Counted from the first letter of the stretch, positions 1-8,698 are shown. The stretch: 64,000 bases of DNA from Paenibacillus ihumii (GCF_001403875.1 NZ_LN884299.1:1860117-1924116); one strand, 5' to 3'. The notes: generated by a model not told the origin, from the letters alone. Numbers and translations: made by a program.

Positions 1-390
1 CAAACCGCCCTGGAAATCGCCAGCTCCATGGAGGCTTACGAAAGGGAACAGTTTGCGTTCGAATTGGCGCAGGAGCTGATGCTCTATGATGAAACCTTGA
101 AATTATACGGTGTATCCCTAGAGGAATTAGAGGTATTATCTCCCAAGCACCGGGACACGCGCAAGCAGTTTATTCAGATAGCCAAGCATTTTAGCGGGCA
201 TGCGGATTGGGTCGAAATTTTACATAGAACAAAGCGTCTGCCTTTGAAGGAGATGCTGGATTTTTTTAAGGTAAGCCGTAAAACATTAGAAAGAAACCGC
301 AAGTATTTGATCGCGCTAGTCCTTATTTATGCCAGTGATGAATTTGGACGAATTCGCAGCACCGTCTCTTTTGCGGATGTAGGGGAGTAA
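1..390 (+). CDS. sigI: RNA polymerase sigma factor SigI, C-terminal part (5' end outside window)
   Basis: The reading frame is open from base 1, so the gene starts upstream of the window and about 129 C-terminal residues are seen. The end carries a helix-turn-helix-like stretch, LPLKEMLDFFKVSRKTLERN, followed by RKYLIALVLIYA, which resembles the conserved C-terminal region of SigI-type sigma-70 factors. SigI directs RNA polymerase to heat-shock and cell-envelope or polysaccharide-response genes and is held inactive by the membrane anti-sigma factor RsgI. The next gene is RsgI: its ATG overlaps this TAA stop, so the two are translationally coupled as in other sigI-rsgI operons. The ATG at 28 is internal, not the true start. 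Confidence 0.9.
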   Translation, partial: QTALEIASSMEAYEREQFAFELAQELMLYDETLKLYGVSLEELEVLSPKHRDTRKQFIQIAKHFSGHADWVEILHRTKRLPLKEMLDFFKVSRKTLERNRKYLIALVLIYASDEFGRIRSTVSFADVGE

Positions 391-2222
391 TGATGATGCA
401 GGGAACCGTAATGAAGATAACAGAACATTGTATCGTTGTCCTCTGCGAGGATGGGACATTCCGAAATTTGCCGCATCAGTCGGTCATGCCGGGCTTGGGG
501 GAGAAAATTTCCGTTCCTGCGGCGGCGGAGCCAAGACAGAGGAACCGCTCTAGACGCTATTTAAATAAATATGGGATCTATGCCGCTTCCTTCGTGCTGC
601 TGCTCGGCGTATTCTTTATCCTCCAGTATTTGCAGGGGACGAAGCAGAACGCAACGCTGGTGGCGATTGACATGAATCCGGGAATAGAGCTCGTCGTCAA
701 TTCACGCGGGTTCGTGGATCAGGCTACTCCGATGAACGAGGAAGCCAGGCAGCTGCTGTCGGGGGAGGAGGTCAAAAATCGGGATGTCTACGAGGCTCTT
801 CAGCGGATTTTTGCCAAGGCAGAGCAGCAGGGATACTTGGACGCCAAATCGGGACAGAGCTGGGTCTGGCTATCGGTCGTTGATCTTGGCCCTGGCGCAT
901 ATTTGATCGATCCGCAGAAAGTTGGCGGCGCGGACAAGGGTATCCACGTTGAGGTCTTTACAGCGGACGAGCAGCAGTGGGAGCTGGCCAAGCAGGAGCG
1001 GCTGTCGCTGAACAAATATATTGTGAAGGAGCTGGCGGCTGAAAAAGGAATACAGTTAAGCGCTGAGCAGCTGCGCAGCCAATCGATACTTCGTTCGCTG
1101 GAGCAGGCGGGGGTTGACCCGGAGGAGTTGTTTGACGGTCAGAGTCAGCCGGCTGCAGGAGGGCAGGAACGGGGTTCGGCTCTCGCTCCGGGAGGGAGCA
1201 GACACGAGCCTGCGAAGGATGGCGGGGCGAGCGTTTACCAGCAGGACGATAGCCTCTGGAAAATGGGGGAGCAGTCTTCGCGTTCAGATCAAGGCGAGGA
1301 GGGCCAGGATCGGATTAAGCAGGCTGCGGCCGGGCAGCATTCCCAGCAGACTAATGGCAAGGAGACGGGAAATCCGGACGCAGCGGGGACGGATGCAAGC
1401 GATCGGAAGGAATCGGCGGGAACGGCAGGCGGCTCCAGCAGCGGCCGCGTTCATGATGCGAACGGACGCCCATCGGATTCGGCTGCTCAGAATCAGCCGG
1501 GTGCCGGGAATGCCAAGCCGGAGGGGCAGACGGGCGACGGACAGGCGGAGAAGCCGTCCAAAGGGGATTCCCATGCAGAGATCCGCGAGCTGAAGCTTGA
1601 GGTCAAGCTCGCTGCAGACGGGAAGCTCAAGCTGGAATATGAAAATAAGGACGGTAAGGTTCAGGCCCAGGTGGAGAAGAAAACGAGCGAAGGGGAAGCG
1701 AAGCAGCAGGGCTCGCAGGCGATCTCCTTTGCCGAAAATGTCATCAAGCATCTGGATTTGGATTCGAAGAGCGGCAGGCAGGTTGTGCTTAGCCGAGTGA
1801 TCACGGCGCTGAATATCAAGCAGAGTGAATGGCTCGAACTCAAAATCGCGGTTGATTATTCGAATGGCGGCAAGCTTGAATATGAGTTCGACAATCCCAT
1901 AAAGGCCCAGATCGAGGCCCGGGAAAATAAACAGGAGCAGGACAAAAAAGCGGAGCAGGCGAGGAAGGAGCGGGAGAAGGAAGCAGAGCAGGCCAAGGAG
2001 GAGCAGGACAAAAGGAACAAGCAGAAGCAAGATAACGCCAATGAAAAAGCTAACGAAAAAGCCAAAGATAAATCTAATAAAGCAGCGAATAACAATGCGA
2101 ATGGGCAGGCCAAGGAAAATGGAAAGCCGAAGGAGAAGGAAGAGAACAAGGGAGCCGCGCAAAGGCCGAATAAGCCGAACAATAAAGGCAACAACGATCC
2201 TGACGATGATGATGAAGATTAA
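390..2222 (+). CDS. rsgI: Anti-sigma-I factor RsgI with YusW-like ectodomain
   Basis: A 610-residue single-pass membrane protein. Residues 1-50 form the RsgI N-terminal domain that binds SigI inside the cell. One transmembrane helix lies at about 60-82 (YGIYAASFVLLLGVFFILQY). The outside part starts with the RsgI-type segment ATLVAIDMNPGIELVVNS, where family members are known to be autocleaved. A long Gln/Gly/Ser-rich low-complexity stretch follows (about 240-390). Residues about 395-507 form a compact domain resembling YusW (LKLEVKLAADGKLKLEYENK ... LELKIAVDYSNGGKLEYEF), and the tail is Lys/Glu/Asn-rich and charged. The same C-terminal domain recurs in the SLH protein two genes downstream. 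The domain assignment is from pattern recognition. The anti-sigma role follows from the family and from coupling to sigI. Confidence 0.88.
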   Translation: MMMQGTVMKITEHCIVVLCEDGTFRNLPHQSVMPGLGEKISVPAAAEPRQRNRSRRYLNKYGIYAASFVLLLGVFFILQYLQGTKQNATLVAIDMNPGIELVVNSRGFVDQATPMNEEARQLLSGEEVKNRDVYEALQRIFAKAEQQGYLDAKSGQSWVWLSVVDLGPGAYLIDPQKVGGADKGIHVEVFTADEQQWELAKQERLSLNKYIVKELAAEKGIQLSAEQLRSQSILRSLEQAGVDPEELFDGQSQPAAGGQERGSALAPGGSRHEPAKDGGASVYQQDDSLWKMGEQSSRSDQGEEGQDRIKQAAAGQHSQQTNGKETGNPDAAGTDASDRKESAGTAGGSSSGRVHDANGRPSDSAAQNQPGAGNAKPEGQTGDGQAEKPSKGDSHAEIRELKLEVKLAADGKLKLEYENKDGKVQAQVEKKTSEGEAKQQGSQAISFAENVIKHLDLDSKSGRQVVLSRVITALNIKQSEWLELKIAVDYSNGGKLEYEFDNPIKAQIEARENKQEQDKKAEQARKEREKEAEQAKEEQDKRNKQKQDNANEKANEKAKDKSNKAANNNANGQAKENGKPKEKEENKGAAQRPNKPNNKGNNDPDDDDED

Positions 2223-2305
2223 TTTTTTGTAAAGCGGCCCCCACAAAATCAATCCGTCCAGCGTAATAACATTTGTAAGAAAACTGGCGGATTGGAGGGT
2301 TGTAA

Positions 2306-2509
2306 ATGGCACTGGTCAATTGTGATAAATGCGGGGTGCTGATGGTTTGGACGCCAACGTATTTATGCAGCGAATGTCTGAAGCGTCAGCTTGAGGATGT
2401 GAACAAGGTGAAGGACTATCTCGCCGAGCATCCTCGGGCCAGCGTCATGGAAGTGGAGCGCAAGACGAAGGTCTCCTTAAAGACGATTCAAGAGCTGGCT
2501 TTGAAATAA
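2306..2509 (+). CDS. Small zinc-ribbon/HTH protein (YvyF-like)
   Basis: A 67-residue protein with two CxxC pairs (CDKC at residues 6-9, CSEC about 22-25), consistent with a treble-clef or zinc-ribbon fold. A short helix-turn-helix-like segment follows (ASVMEVERKTKVSLKTIQEL). It resembles the small YvyF/flagellar-operon zinc proteins, but no flagellar genes are nearby, so function is unknown. A GGAGGG ribosome binding site lies 6 bases before the ATG. It sits 83 bp after rsgI and 24 bp before the SLH protein gene, on the same strand, so all may be co-transcribed. Confidence 0.6.
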   Translation: MALVNCDKCGVLMVWTPTYLCSECLKRQLEDVNKVKDYLAEHPRASVMEVERKTKVSLKTIQELALK

Positions 2510-2533
2510 TCAACTTATGAGAGGAAGGGCATC

Positions 2534-3903
2534 ATGAAAAAATTTAGAGGCATACTCAGCTTGCTGCTTGCCGTCTTCCTGGTCTTCGGCCAAATCGGGC
2601 AAATTTCGGCAGCGCAGGATGCGAGAATGCAAGCTGGCGCTAATGGACGGGTACAGCTGGTGCTGGAATTTGACGACATTCGGGAAGCCGAGTGGGCCGC
2701 GGGGTACATAACGAAAATGCAATCGAAAAAAGTATTGCACGGCTTCGAGGACGGCACTTTCCGCCCGAATCAGCCAGTAACCCGCGTCGAGGCGATCGTC
2801 ACAGCCGTTCGCTTGATGGGACTCGAGAGCGAAGCCAAGGCGGTATCCACGGATACCAAGCTGCATTTCAAGGATGCGGATCAGCTGGACAAGCGGTTTT
2901 CATGGGCCAAGGGATATGTCATCGTAGCTCTGGAGCACGGCCTGTTTGATGCATCGGAGGATAAGATCATTCCGGAGAAGCCGGCAAGCCGCGTATGGGT
3001 ATCCAGCCTGCTTGTCAAAGCGCTGGGACTGCAGGACGAGGCGCTGCGCCAAATGACGAAAATTCCGGACTTCAAGGATGCGAAGGCCATTCCGGCCGGC
3101 GCTGTTGGATACGTTAATGTAGCTGTGGAGCAGGGCATTGTCAGCGGTTATCCTGACGGCACGTTCAAGCCGAACAAGAACGTCACCCGAGCGGAAATGG
3201 CGGCTCTGCTGGATCGCACGAATGACGGACTGCTTGAGAATCAAGGCGCCGTATCCGTTAGCGGAACCGTGAAGGCGATTCAGTTTACGGCGGATGCTGC
3301 GGACAGCGCAGATGCTTCCGTTAACGGGCAAATCACCATTGAGACTGCAAAGAAAGAGCTGCTATCCTATGGGATTTCCTCTGCGCTGCCGGTAAAGCAT
3401 GATAAAAAATTCTTCCCGGCCAAGCAAATTGCCGTGAACGATAAGGTCAAATTGATCGTGAAGGACGGGAAGGTTCTTGAAGCCGAGCTGCTGGCCGAGA
3501 AGGAAGCTGTTAAGAATGAAGACGCAAAGACGGACATCAAGCCGAGTCCAGAACAGCCAGCCGGCGCGATCGTGGAATTCGAATTCGAGGCTGAATTGGC
3601 GGGCAAGCATGAAATAAAGCTGGAATACAAGCAGAAAAGGGAGCAGCGCAAGCCGAGGTAGAATTCAGCGAGAAGAAGGGCAAGGAGAAACTCAAAGGAC
3701 AGCAAGCCGTTCAGTATATGGAGCAGCTTCTAGATAAAGCGGGTTTAAAGGACGGCATGAGCAGCAAGGAAGCCGCTGACAAGCTGATGACCGCACTCGA
3801 TCTCGATAAAGCTCAAGTGAAAGAGCTGGAGCTTAAGGTGAAATTCGCCAGCGGGAAGCAGCTGAAAATTGAAATCGAAAACGATGATGACGATAGGGAA
3901 TAG
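2534..3903 (+). pseudogene. SLH-domain cell-wall protein with YusW-like C-terminus, frameshifted
   Basis: The N-terminus has a signal peptide (KKFRGILSLLLAVFLVFG, cleavage near ISAAQ). Three S-layer homology repeats follow at about residues 35-230 (FEDGTFRPNQPVTRVEA; PDGTFKPNKNVTRAEM), which anchor proteins to pyruvylated secondary cell-wall polymer. A beta-rich middle comes next. The first frame stops at 3661, but the protein plainly continues in the -1 frame to 3903. Joining at the AAAA run near 3638 (one base missing) gives LEYKQKKGAAQAEVEFSEKK and then a helical and beta segment ending LELKVKFASGKQLKIEIEN. This matches residues 395-507 of RsgI. So the gene is either truncated by a 1-base deletion or the read has a homopolymer error. 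GAGGAAGG ribosome binding site. Confidence 0.8.
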
Positions 3904-3918
3904 AATGGTTTTACCATC

Positions 3919-3941
3919 GGGTGCCGCAAGGCGCCCTTTTT
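3919..3941 (+). terminator. Factor-independent terminator of the sigI-rsgI-SLH cluster
   Basis: A 7-bp stem GGGTGCC/GGCGCCC (one G-T pair) with a GCAA loop, followed by five T. It lies 15 bp after the SLH gene. Confidence 0.85.
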
Positions 3942-4031
3942 ATATCAAATATATTCTTACGATGATGTAGCAACTCCATCCTTCTGGGCATACATTGGAT
4001 AGACGTTTACCTATCCAAGGAGGGTACCGAG

Positions 4032-4595
4032 ATGACCGATCCCATTCTGCAAGCGCCGGATCTTAGACTGGCGGCCGATTCCAATCAAGTGCTGAATTAT
4101 CAGCGCGATCCGCATAATTATATAACGCAAGTATTCGGCGCACAGCTTCCCGCGATACGGACCGGCTTTTTCAATGTTCATATGACAAGGGGAATTATTA
4201 TTCAGCCGCATTGGCATACGAATGTCGACGAGCTGGTGTTCGTGATCAGCGGGGAAGTCATTACTTCCGTCTTTGATCCATTTACGCAAAGGCTGATGAC
4301 CTACTATTTGAAGCCCGGGCAGATCTCGCTGTTTCCTAAAGGGTGGTTTCACTGGATTATCGCCGAAAGCGATCACGCGCATCTTCTTACGATTTTCGAT
4401 CAGCCCACTCCCGATATCGTATACGGCTCCGATTTTCTCCGTTTTCTTCCCAAGGAAGTCGTACAGCGCGCTTATTGCGTGAATGAGGAGGATTACGCGA
4501 GGGCTGTAGCGCCTATTCGCGAATCCGTCATCCTGGGGCCTCCCGTCGGATGCGGCAGCATGACCGCGAACCAGTCCTATCCGGGATGGAGCTGA
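4032..4595 (+). CDS. Cupin-domain protein, oxalate-decarboxylase-like
   Basis: A 187-residue single-cupin protein. Cupin motif 1 is visible as PHWHTNVDELVFVISGEV (HxHx4E, metal ligands) and motif 2 as FPKGWFHWI with the fourth ligand His. The spacing matches single-domain bicupin relatives such as oxalate decarboxylase-like and spore-associated cupins. Substrate and reaction cannot be read from the sequence. There is no signal peptide. AAGGAGGG precedes the ATG by 7 bases. The gene stands alone between two transcription-stop hairpins. Confidence 0.75.
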   Translation: MTDPILQAPDLRLAADSNQVLNYQRDPHNYITQVFGAQLPAIRTGFFNVHMTRGIIIQPHWHTNVDELVFVISGEVITSVFDPFTQRLMTYYLKPGQISLFPKGWFHWIIAESDHAHLLTIFDQPTPDIVYGSDFLRFLPKEVVQRAYCVNEEDYARAVAPIRESVILGPPVGCGSMTANQSYPGWS

Positions 4596-4621
4596 ATCCC
4601 CGAAAAAACGCATTAAGGCAT

Positions 4622-4657
4622 CACGTTCAAGCGATTAGCCGCCAATCGCTGAATGTG
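4622..4657 (+). terminator. Possible terminator hairpin after the cupin gene
   Basis: The inverted repeat CACGTTCAAGCGATT/AATCGCTGAATGTG with a 7-base loop and one bulge is followed by a T-rich but interrupted stretch (GTGCTTTTGCTTCTTTA). It is weaker than a classical terminator. Confidence 0.4.
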
Positions 4658-4703
4658 GTGCTTTTGCTTCTTTATGATATCTTTTAGGGGTAAGCCATTG
4701 ATA

Positions 4704-4712
4704 TGCTATAAT
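4704..4712 (+). promoter_or_regulatory. Extended -10 promoter for the UvrC-like gene
   Basis: TGCTATAAT is an extended -10 box (TGN plus consensus TATAAT). No clear -35 is visible. Transcription would begin near 4719, which makes the ATG at 4726 almost leaderless and supports the ATG at 4762 as the start. Confidence 0.5.
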
Positions 4713-4761
4713 AATAATTCTATACATGCGTGACAGGTTCGTTGAGAGGATCGGTTCATTT

Positions 4762-5871
4762 ATGAAAGAGATGATACAAGAGCTGCCATTGTCGCCTGGC
4801 GTATATCTTATGAAAGACTCACGGGGCGAAGTCATTTACGTCGGCAAATCCAAATGTCTCAAAAAACGGGTACAGTCCTATTTTTACAACAATAAGTCGC
4901 ATTCCCCCAAGATCAAGAAGCTTGTTCAGCATGTCAAAAGTCTGGAACACATCGTTACCGATACGGAGTTTGAAGCGTTCCTGCTCGAATGCAGGCTTAT
5001 TCAAGACATCAAGCCGATGTACAATCGAAGGATGAAAAATCCGCTAGGCTATAGCTACGTTGTATTGCGGCACAAGGGGGCGTGGCGGCGGCTCGAAATT
5101 ACGAATACGCCCGATGGGGCTGGCCGCGGCGATACCCCTTGCATCGGTCCTTACACAGCTAGCAGAAGCAGCGTGGAGAATGCGCTGCAAACAATCCAGG
5201 AATGCTGCAGAATTGCCTGCAGCAGCCAGGCCATATCTGCTTCCTCCGAGAACACGCCCTGCTTGAATTATTCGCTCGGTCTATGCCTTGGCAGGTGTCT
5301 CGGGGGCGAGGCCGCCCGGCAGTACGAGGCAGCGCAGGATCGATTGATCGCTCTGCTGCAGGGGAAGGACGATAGTCTGTATGAAGAGATGGGGCGCCAA
5401 ATGCTTGATGCTGCCGAGCAATTCGATTTTGAGCAGGCCGCGAAGTACAGGGACGCCCTGGAGGCAATGAAATTCCTCTTGAGCAAGAAGCAGGTGATCG
5501 AATTCGCGGAAAAGAATCACAGCATCGCCGTCTACGAGCACTTGGATGAACATACGATAAAGTTTTTTCTGATTAAGAACAACGCGGTGGTGTACAGCGA
5601 GCCATGCTCCGTGGCTTCTACTGCAGACCTGGAGCTGCTGCTGAAGAAGGTGCAGCGCTTGATTCTCAGCTATTTTCCGGGGCATATGGAATCTGCGGCT
5701 GCCGGAATACAGCGGGAAGAGATTGATTCGGCGCAAATTATCTACATCTACTTGCAGAGCAGTGCCTGCCGCTACCTTCTTGTTCCCGAGACCTGGCTGG
5801 ACGAAGGCGGACAGCCTGAAATGGAAGGCGCGCTTCGGGAGTTTCTGCCTGATCCATGCTATGAAAATTAA
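4762..5871 (+). CDS. UvrC-like GIY-YIG nuclease lacking the RNase H-like domain
   Basis: A 369-residue protein. The N-terminus is a GIY-YIG endonuclease (LSPGVYLMKDSRGEVIYVGKS, residues about 9-30, then KCLKKRVQSYF and the Glu in TEFEAFLLE). A four-Cys-rich region follows (CCRIACSSQ, CLNYSLGLCLGRC), as in UvrC. A UVR motif that binds UvrB lies at about 215-250 (YEEMGRQMLDAAEQFDFEQA). It ends in the UvrC interdomain region and lacks the C-terminal RNase H-like and HhH domains of full UvrC (about 600 residues). So it could make only the 3' incision, like the Cho protein of enterobacteria. The start at 4762 is chosen for its GAGAGG ribosome binding site and the promoter position; an in-frame ATG exists at 4726. 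It stands alone. Confidence 0.75.
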   Translation: MKEMIQELPLSPGVYLMKDSRGEVIYVGKSKCLKKRVQSYFYNNKSHSPKIKKLVQHVKSLEHIVTDTEFEAFLLECRLIQDIKPMYNRRMKNPLGYSYVVLRHKGAWRRLEITNTPDGAGRGDTPCIGPYTASRSSVENALQTIQECCRIACSSQAISASSENTPCLNYSLGLCLGRCLGGEAARQYEAAQDRLIALLQGKDDSLYEEMGRQMLDAAEQFDFEQAAKYRDALEAMKFLLSKKQVIEFAEKNHSIAVYEHLDEHTIKFFLIKNNAVVYSEPCSVASTADLELLLKKVQRLILSYFPGHMESAAAGIQREEIDSAQIIYIYLQSSACRYLLVPETWLDEGGQPEMEGALREFLPDPCYEN

Positions 5872-5878
5872 AGCGGAT

Positions 5879-5922
5879 AACACTTTCTTCACGGCCAAGC
5901 CTGATGAAGGAAGTGTTTTTTT
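5879..5922 (+). terminator. Terminator after the UvrC-like gene
   Basis: A 13-bp stem AACACTTTCTTCA/TGAAGGAAGTGTT (one G-T pair) with a 13-base loop, ending in seven T. Confidence 0.85.
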
Positions 5923-6378
5923 GTTGCTGAATATGATCGATAAACGCGGCTTCCCCTACCTTCTGAATAGAATAAAAATAGTGTTTTTTATATGAAATAG
6001 ATTTCTTTTTTATTATTTTGTCACAAAATTGACAAATATAGTATTTTAATATAATATAAAATAAATCCATAAACTTCCATATGTCAAATCTATGTAATTA
6101 TTCCTCGTTGCTTATTTTTCTTAGTGATCGCACTAGTATTCTTATTCTTGATTTCTGGATTCCAGTCATCAATTCCTGAGCTGACCTCCAAGATACCGGC
6201 ATCTCTTCAGGATTTGATAATAAAGCATGATGAAAGGAGGTATGTCGTTCCTGCTCAAGCGCAGGAACCAGTAATTCGTTCTGGAATGAAATGGCTCAAT
6301 AGATTAGGAGAGTCTGAGAGTCAGAGAGTCGATCATTAAGCGTTCTTTATCCCATCTATTTCAAAGGAGGAAAATGAA
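5923..6378. other. Gene-free AT-rich region before the LPMO gene
   Basis: The part 5990-6120 is very AT-rich. A GTG-started frame at 6124-6339 (71 codons) has a hydrophobic N-terminus (IALVFLFLISGF) but no ribosome binding site, and a GTTCCTG/CAGGAAC hairpin (about 6249-6270) lies inside it. I do not count it as a gene. The stretch is probably the leader and promoter region of the LPMO gene. Confidence 0.4.
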
Positions 6379-7212
6379 ATGACAGCTGAGGTTATGTTTG
6401 AGCCGAAATACTCAAAGATTAAAATGTTTTTGGTCGCTGCCGGGACCATGCTCGTTATGCTGGCTTGTTCTGCGGTGTTTGCTGATAGCGCTTCCGCGCA
6501 CGGCCATGTGGTTGACAGCCGCGCCGAGTTGTGCGCGAAAGGGGTAAACGTCAATTGCGGCAGGGTTATCTATGAGCCCTTCAGCGTAGAGGGACGGGGG
6601 GATTTTCCCGAGTTCGGCGTACCTGACGGGCAAATCGCTAGTGCGGGAATATTCACCGAGTTAGACGAGCAGACATCTACCCGTTGGAGCAAGGTGAATC
6701 TGACAGGAGGAGAGCATACGTTCCACTGGAAAATCGTCGCTAACCACAGCACGAATACTTGGGATTACTATATCACCAAGAAAGGCTGGGATCCGAACAC
6801 GCCGCTTAAGCGTGCGGATCTGGAACTGTTCTGCAGATATATCGACGATGGAGCGATTCCGCCGGACGATGTCTACCACGATTGCTACATTCCGAACGAT
6901 CGCGAGGGCTATTACGTTATTGTTGCCGTATGGGATATCGCGGATACTCCGAACGCCTTCTACCAAGTGATTGACGCGAACCTGAGCATCGATCCGTCGT
7001 CACCGACGAATCCGGCGCCAGGCTTCCCGGGTGATCCGAACCGGTTCGGCGAGTATTTGGTCTGGAATTCGATCAGAATCTACAATACGGGAGAAGTTGT
7101 TTTACACAACGGACAATTCTGGGAAGCTCTGTGGTGGACGCAAGGCCAGGAGCCAGGCACTACGGGCCAACATGGACCGTGGAAGCTGCTTGGTGACGCT
7201 CCGCCTCAGTGA
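6379..7212 (+). CDS. AA10 lytic polysaccharide monooxygenase with chitin-binding module
   Basis: A secreted copper enzyme that oxidatively cleaves crystalline chitin or cellulose. A long signal peptide ends at SASA, exposing His at the mature N-terminus (HGHVVDSRAELC). This is the first ligand of the copper histidine brace. The second His is in IVANHSTNTWDYYIT. The axial Phe/Tyr region is NAFYQVIDANL. A Pro-rich linker (about residues 205-225) leads to a C-terminal CBM5/12-type carbohydrate-binding module with conserved aromatics (YNTGEVVLHNGQFWEALWWT ... GPWKLLG). AAAGGAGG lies 9 bases before the ATG. The gene is monocistronic. Chitin as substrate is inferred from the CBM5/12 module. Confidence 0.9.
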   Translation: MTAEVMFEPKYSKIKMFLVAAGTMLVMLACSAVFADSASAHGHVVDSRAELCAKGVNVNCGRVIYEPFSVEGRGDFPEFGVPDGQIASAGIFTELDEQTSTRWSKVNLTGGEHTFHWKIVANHSTNTWDYYITKKGWDPNTPLKRADLELFCRYIDDGAIPPDDVYHDCYIPNDREGYYVIVAVWDIADTPNAFYQVIDANLSIDPSSPTNPAPGFPGDPNRFGEYLVWNSIRIYNTGEVVLHNGQFWEALWWTQGQEPGTTGQHGPWKLLGDAPPQ

Positions 7213-7266
7213 TCGCTATAGCGTAAATACTAAGCCCCTATTTAAGCTTAATATCTAATCCTCAGG

Positions 7267-7305
7267 AGGTGTCCAGGCCAGATTGGCTTGGACGCCTTCT
7301 TTTTT
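7267..7305 (+). terminator. Terminator of the LPMO gene
   Basis: A 14-bp stem AGGTGTCCAGGCCA/TGGCTTGGACGCCT with a 3-base loop and a T-rich tail TCTTTTTT. Confidence 0.85.
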
Positions 7306-7409
7306 CGTAGGGACTGCGGATATCCGGTACATAATAATCAGAGCTGGCGGGAATATTTTAACAATAGCTCGGTCCAAGCTTGCAATATTATAGAAGAGAA
7401 GGGGATGTC

Positions 7410-7673
7410 ATGGAAGCCAATCATCAAATGCTTACGTATAAGCCCGGGGATATCGTCTACGTTCTTTATCGCAACCCGCATACACAGGATGTGGCGCACA
7501 TCCAGCAGGCCGCTGTCGTGAATAACCCGGATAACCCGCAGGAGCTGGCCATGTTTCTTTATGAAACCTATTATCCGCTGACGGAGGAAATGGCGGTTTA
7601 CGCAACGGAGGAAGAGGCAGAGCAGGCCTATCGGTATTATTTCGGAACCGCCTCCGAAGGGAGCTTCGAATGA
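7410..7673 (+). CDS. splA: SplA, regulator of spore photoproduct lyase
   Basis: An 87-residue protein beginning MEANHQMLTYKPGDIVYVLY and carrying RNPHTQDVAHIQQA, which matches SplA of Bacillus. SplA represses or modulates splB expression during sporulation. The start at 7410 has AGAAGGGG upstream, and an upstream in-frame start would add ten unlikely residues. The stop overlaps the splB ATG by 4 bp (ATGA), so the two are translationally coupled. Function is from the B. subtilis family; the operon layout is seen here. Confidence 0.85.
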   Translation: MEANHQMLTYKPGDIVYVLYRNPHTQDVAHIQQAAVVNNPDNPQELAMFLYETYYPLTEEMAVYATEEEAEQAYRYYFGTASEGSFE

Positions 7674-8698
7674 TCAAGCCATTTACGCCGAAGCTGGTTT
7701 ATTTCGAACCGGATGCCTTGGAATACCCGCTAGGCCAAGAGCTGTATAACAAATTCGCTGAGATGGACACCGAAATTCGCTATACCACCTCGCATAATCA
7801 AATCAGGAACCTGCCGGGTAACAACGATTTTCAACGATATCGGGTAGCCAAATCCACGCTCGTCGTCGGCATTCGCAAAACCTTGAAATTCGATACGTCC
7901 AAGCCCTCGGCGGAGTATGCGATCCCCTTTGCTACAGGCTGCATGGGACATTGCCATTACTGTTATTTGCAGACGACGATGGGAAGCAAGCCTTACATTC
8001 GAACCTATGTCAATGTGGAAGAAATTTTAGAGGCTGCGGACAAGTATATGGTGGAGCGCGCGCCCGTGCCGACGCGGTTCGAAGCCTCCTGTACCTCGGA
8101 TATTGTAGGCATTGATCATCTTACGCATACACTTAAGCGGGCGATTGAGCATTTTGGTCAATCCCCATACGGAAAGCTGAGATTCGTTACGAAATTCCAC
8201 CATGTGGACCATTTGCTGGACGCGAAGCATAACGGCAAAACGCGCTTCCGCTTCAGCGTAAACGCCGATTATGTCATTAACAACTTTGAGCCCGGAACCT
8301 CGCCTTTGGCACAAAGAATCGAGGCGGCAGGCAAGGTCGCAAGAGCCGGGTACCCGCTTGGCTTTATCGTAGCCCCCATTTATCTTCATGAAGGCTGGGA
8401 GGAAGGCTATTATCATATGTTTGAGCGCCTGGATGCCGAGCTGCCTATGGATGCAAGGGATGATATCACGTTCGAGTTCATTCAGCACCGGTTCACCAAG
8501 CCGGCAAAACGGGTGATCGAGAAGAATTATCCGATGACCAAGCTGGAGCTGGACGAGGAGAAGCGAAGATACAAGTGGGGCAAATACGGCATCGGAAAAT
8601 ACATTTATCCTAAAGAAGAGGAAGAGGATCTGAAAAGCCATCTGTACGGCTACATGGAGAAATTCTTTCCCAAGGCAAAGCTCGAATATTTCACTTAG
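7670..8698 (+). CDS. splB: Spore photoproduct lyase SplB
   Basis: A radical-SAM enzyme that repairs 5-thyminyl-5,6-dihydrothymine (spore photoproduct) in germinating spores. At 342 residues it has the full family length. The [4Fe-4S] motif CMGHCHYC is at about residues 91-98, and the conserved Cys that donates a hydrogen atom is at about 141 (FEASCTSDIVG). The C-terminal substrate-binding part has RVIEKNYPMTKLELDEEKR. It is coupled to splA by a 4-bp overlap and followed by a terminator. It is strong evidence for an endospore former. Confidence 0.96.
   Translation: MIKPFTPKLVYFEPDALEYPLGQELYNKFAEMDTEIRYTTSHNQIRNLPGNNDFQRYRVAKSTLVVGIRKTLKFDTSKPSAEYAIPFATGCMGHCHYCYLQTTMGSKPYIRTYVNVEEILEAADKYMVERAPVPTRFEASCTSDIVGIDHLTHTLKRAIEHFGQSPYGKLRFVTKFHHVDHLLDAKHNGKTRFRFSVNADYVINNFEPGTSPLAQRIEAAGKVARAGYPLGFIVAPIYLHEGWEEGYYHMFERLDAELPMDARDDITFEFIQHRFTKPAKRVIEKNYPMTKLELDEEKRRYKWGKYGIGKYIYPKEEEEDLKSHLYGYMEKFFPKAKLEYFT

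Noticed and set aside
1284..2312. Long minus-strand frame opposite rsgI (342 codons)
   Set aside because: It is an antisense shadow of the Lys/Glu/Gln-rich rsgI tail, with Leu/Ile/Arg-rich low-complexity content and no ribosome binding site.
3630..3665. Programmed -1 frameshift in the SLH protein gene
   Set aside because: The local codons CAG-AAA-AGG do not form a canonical X-XXY-YYZ heptamer, and no stimulatory hairpin is evident; a simple base deletion explains it better.
6124..6339. 71-codon GTG-started frame with hydrophobic N-terminus
   Set aside because: It has no ribosome binding site, lies in an AT-rich leader and shows no recognisable protein features.
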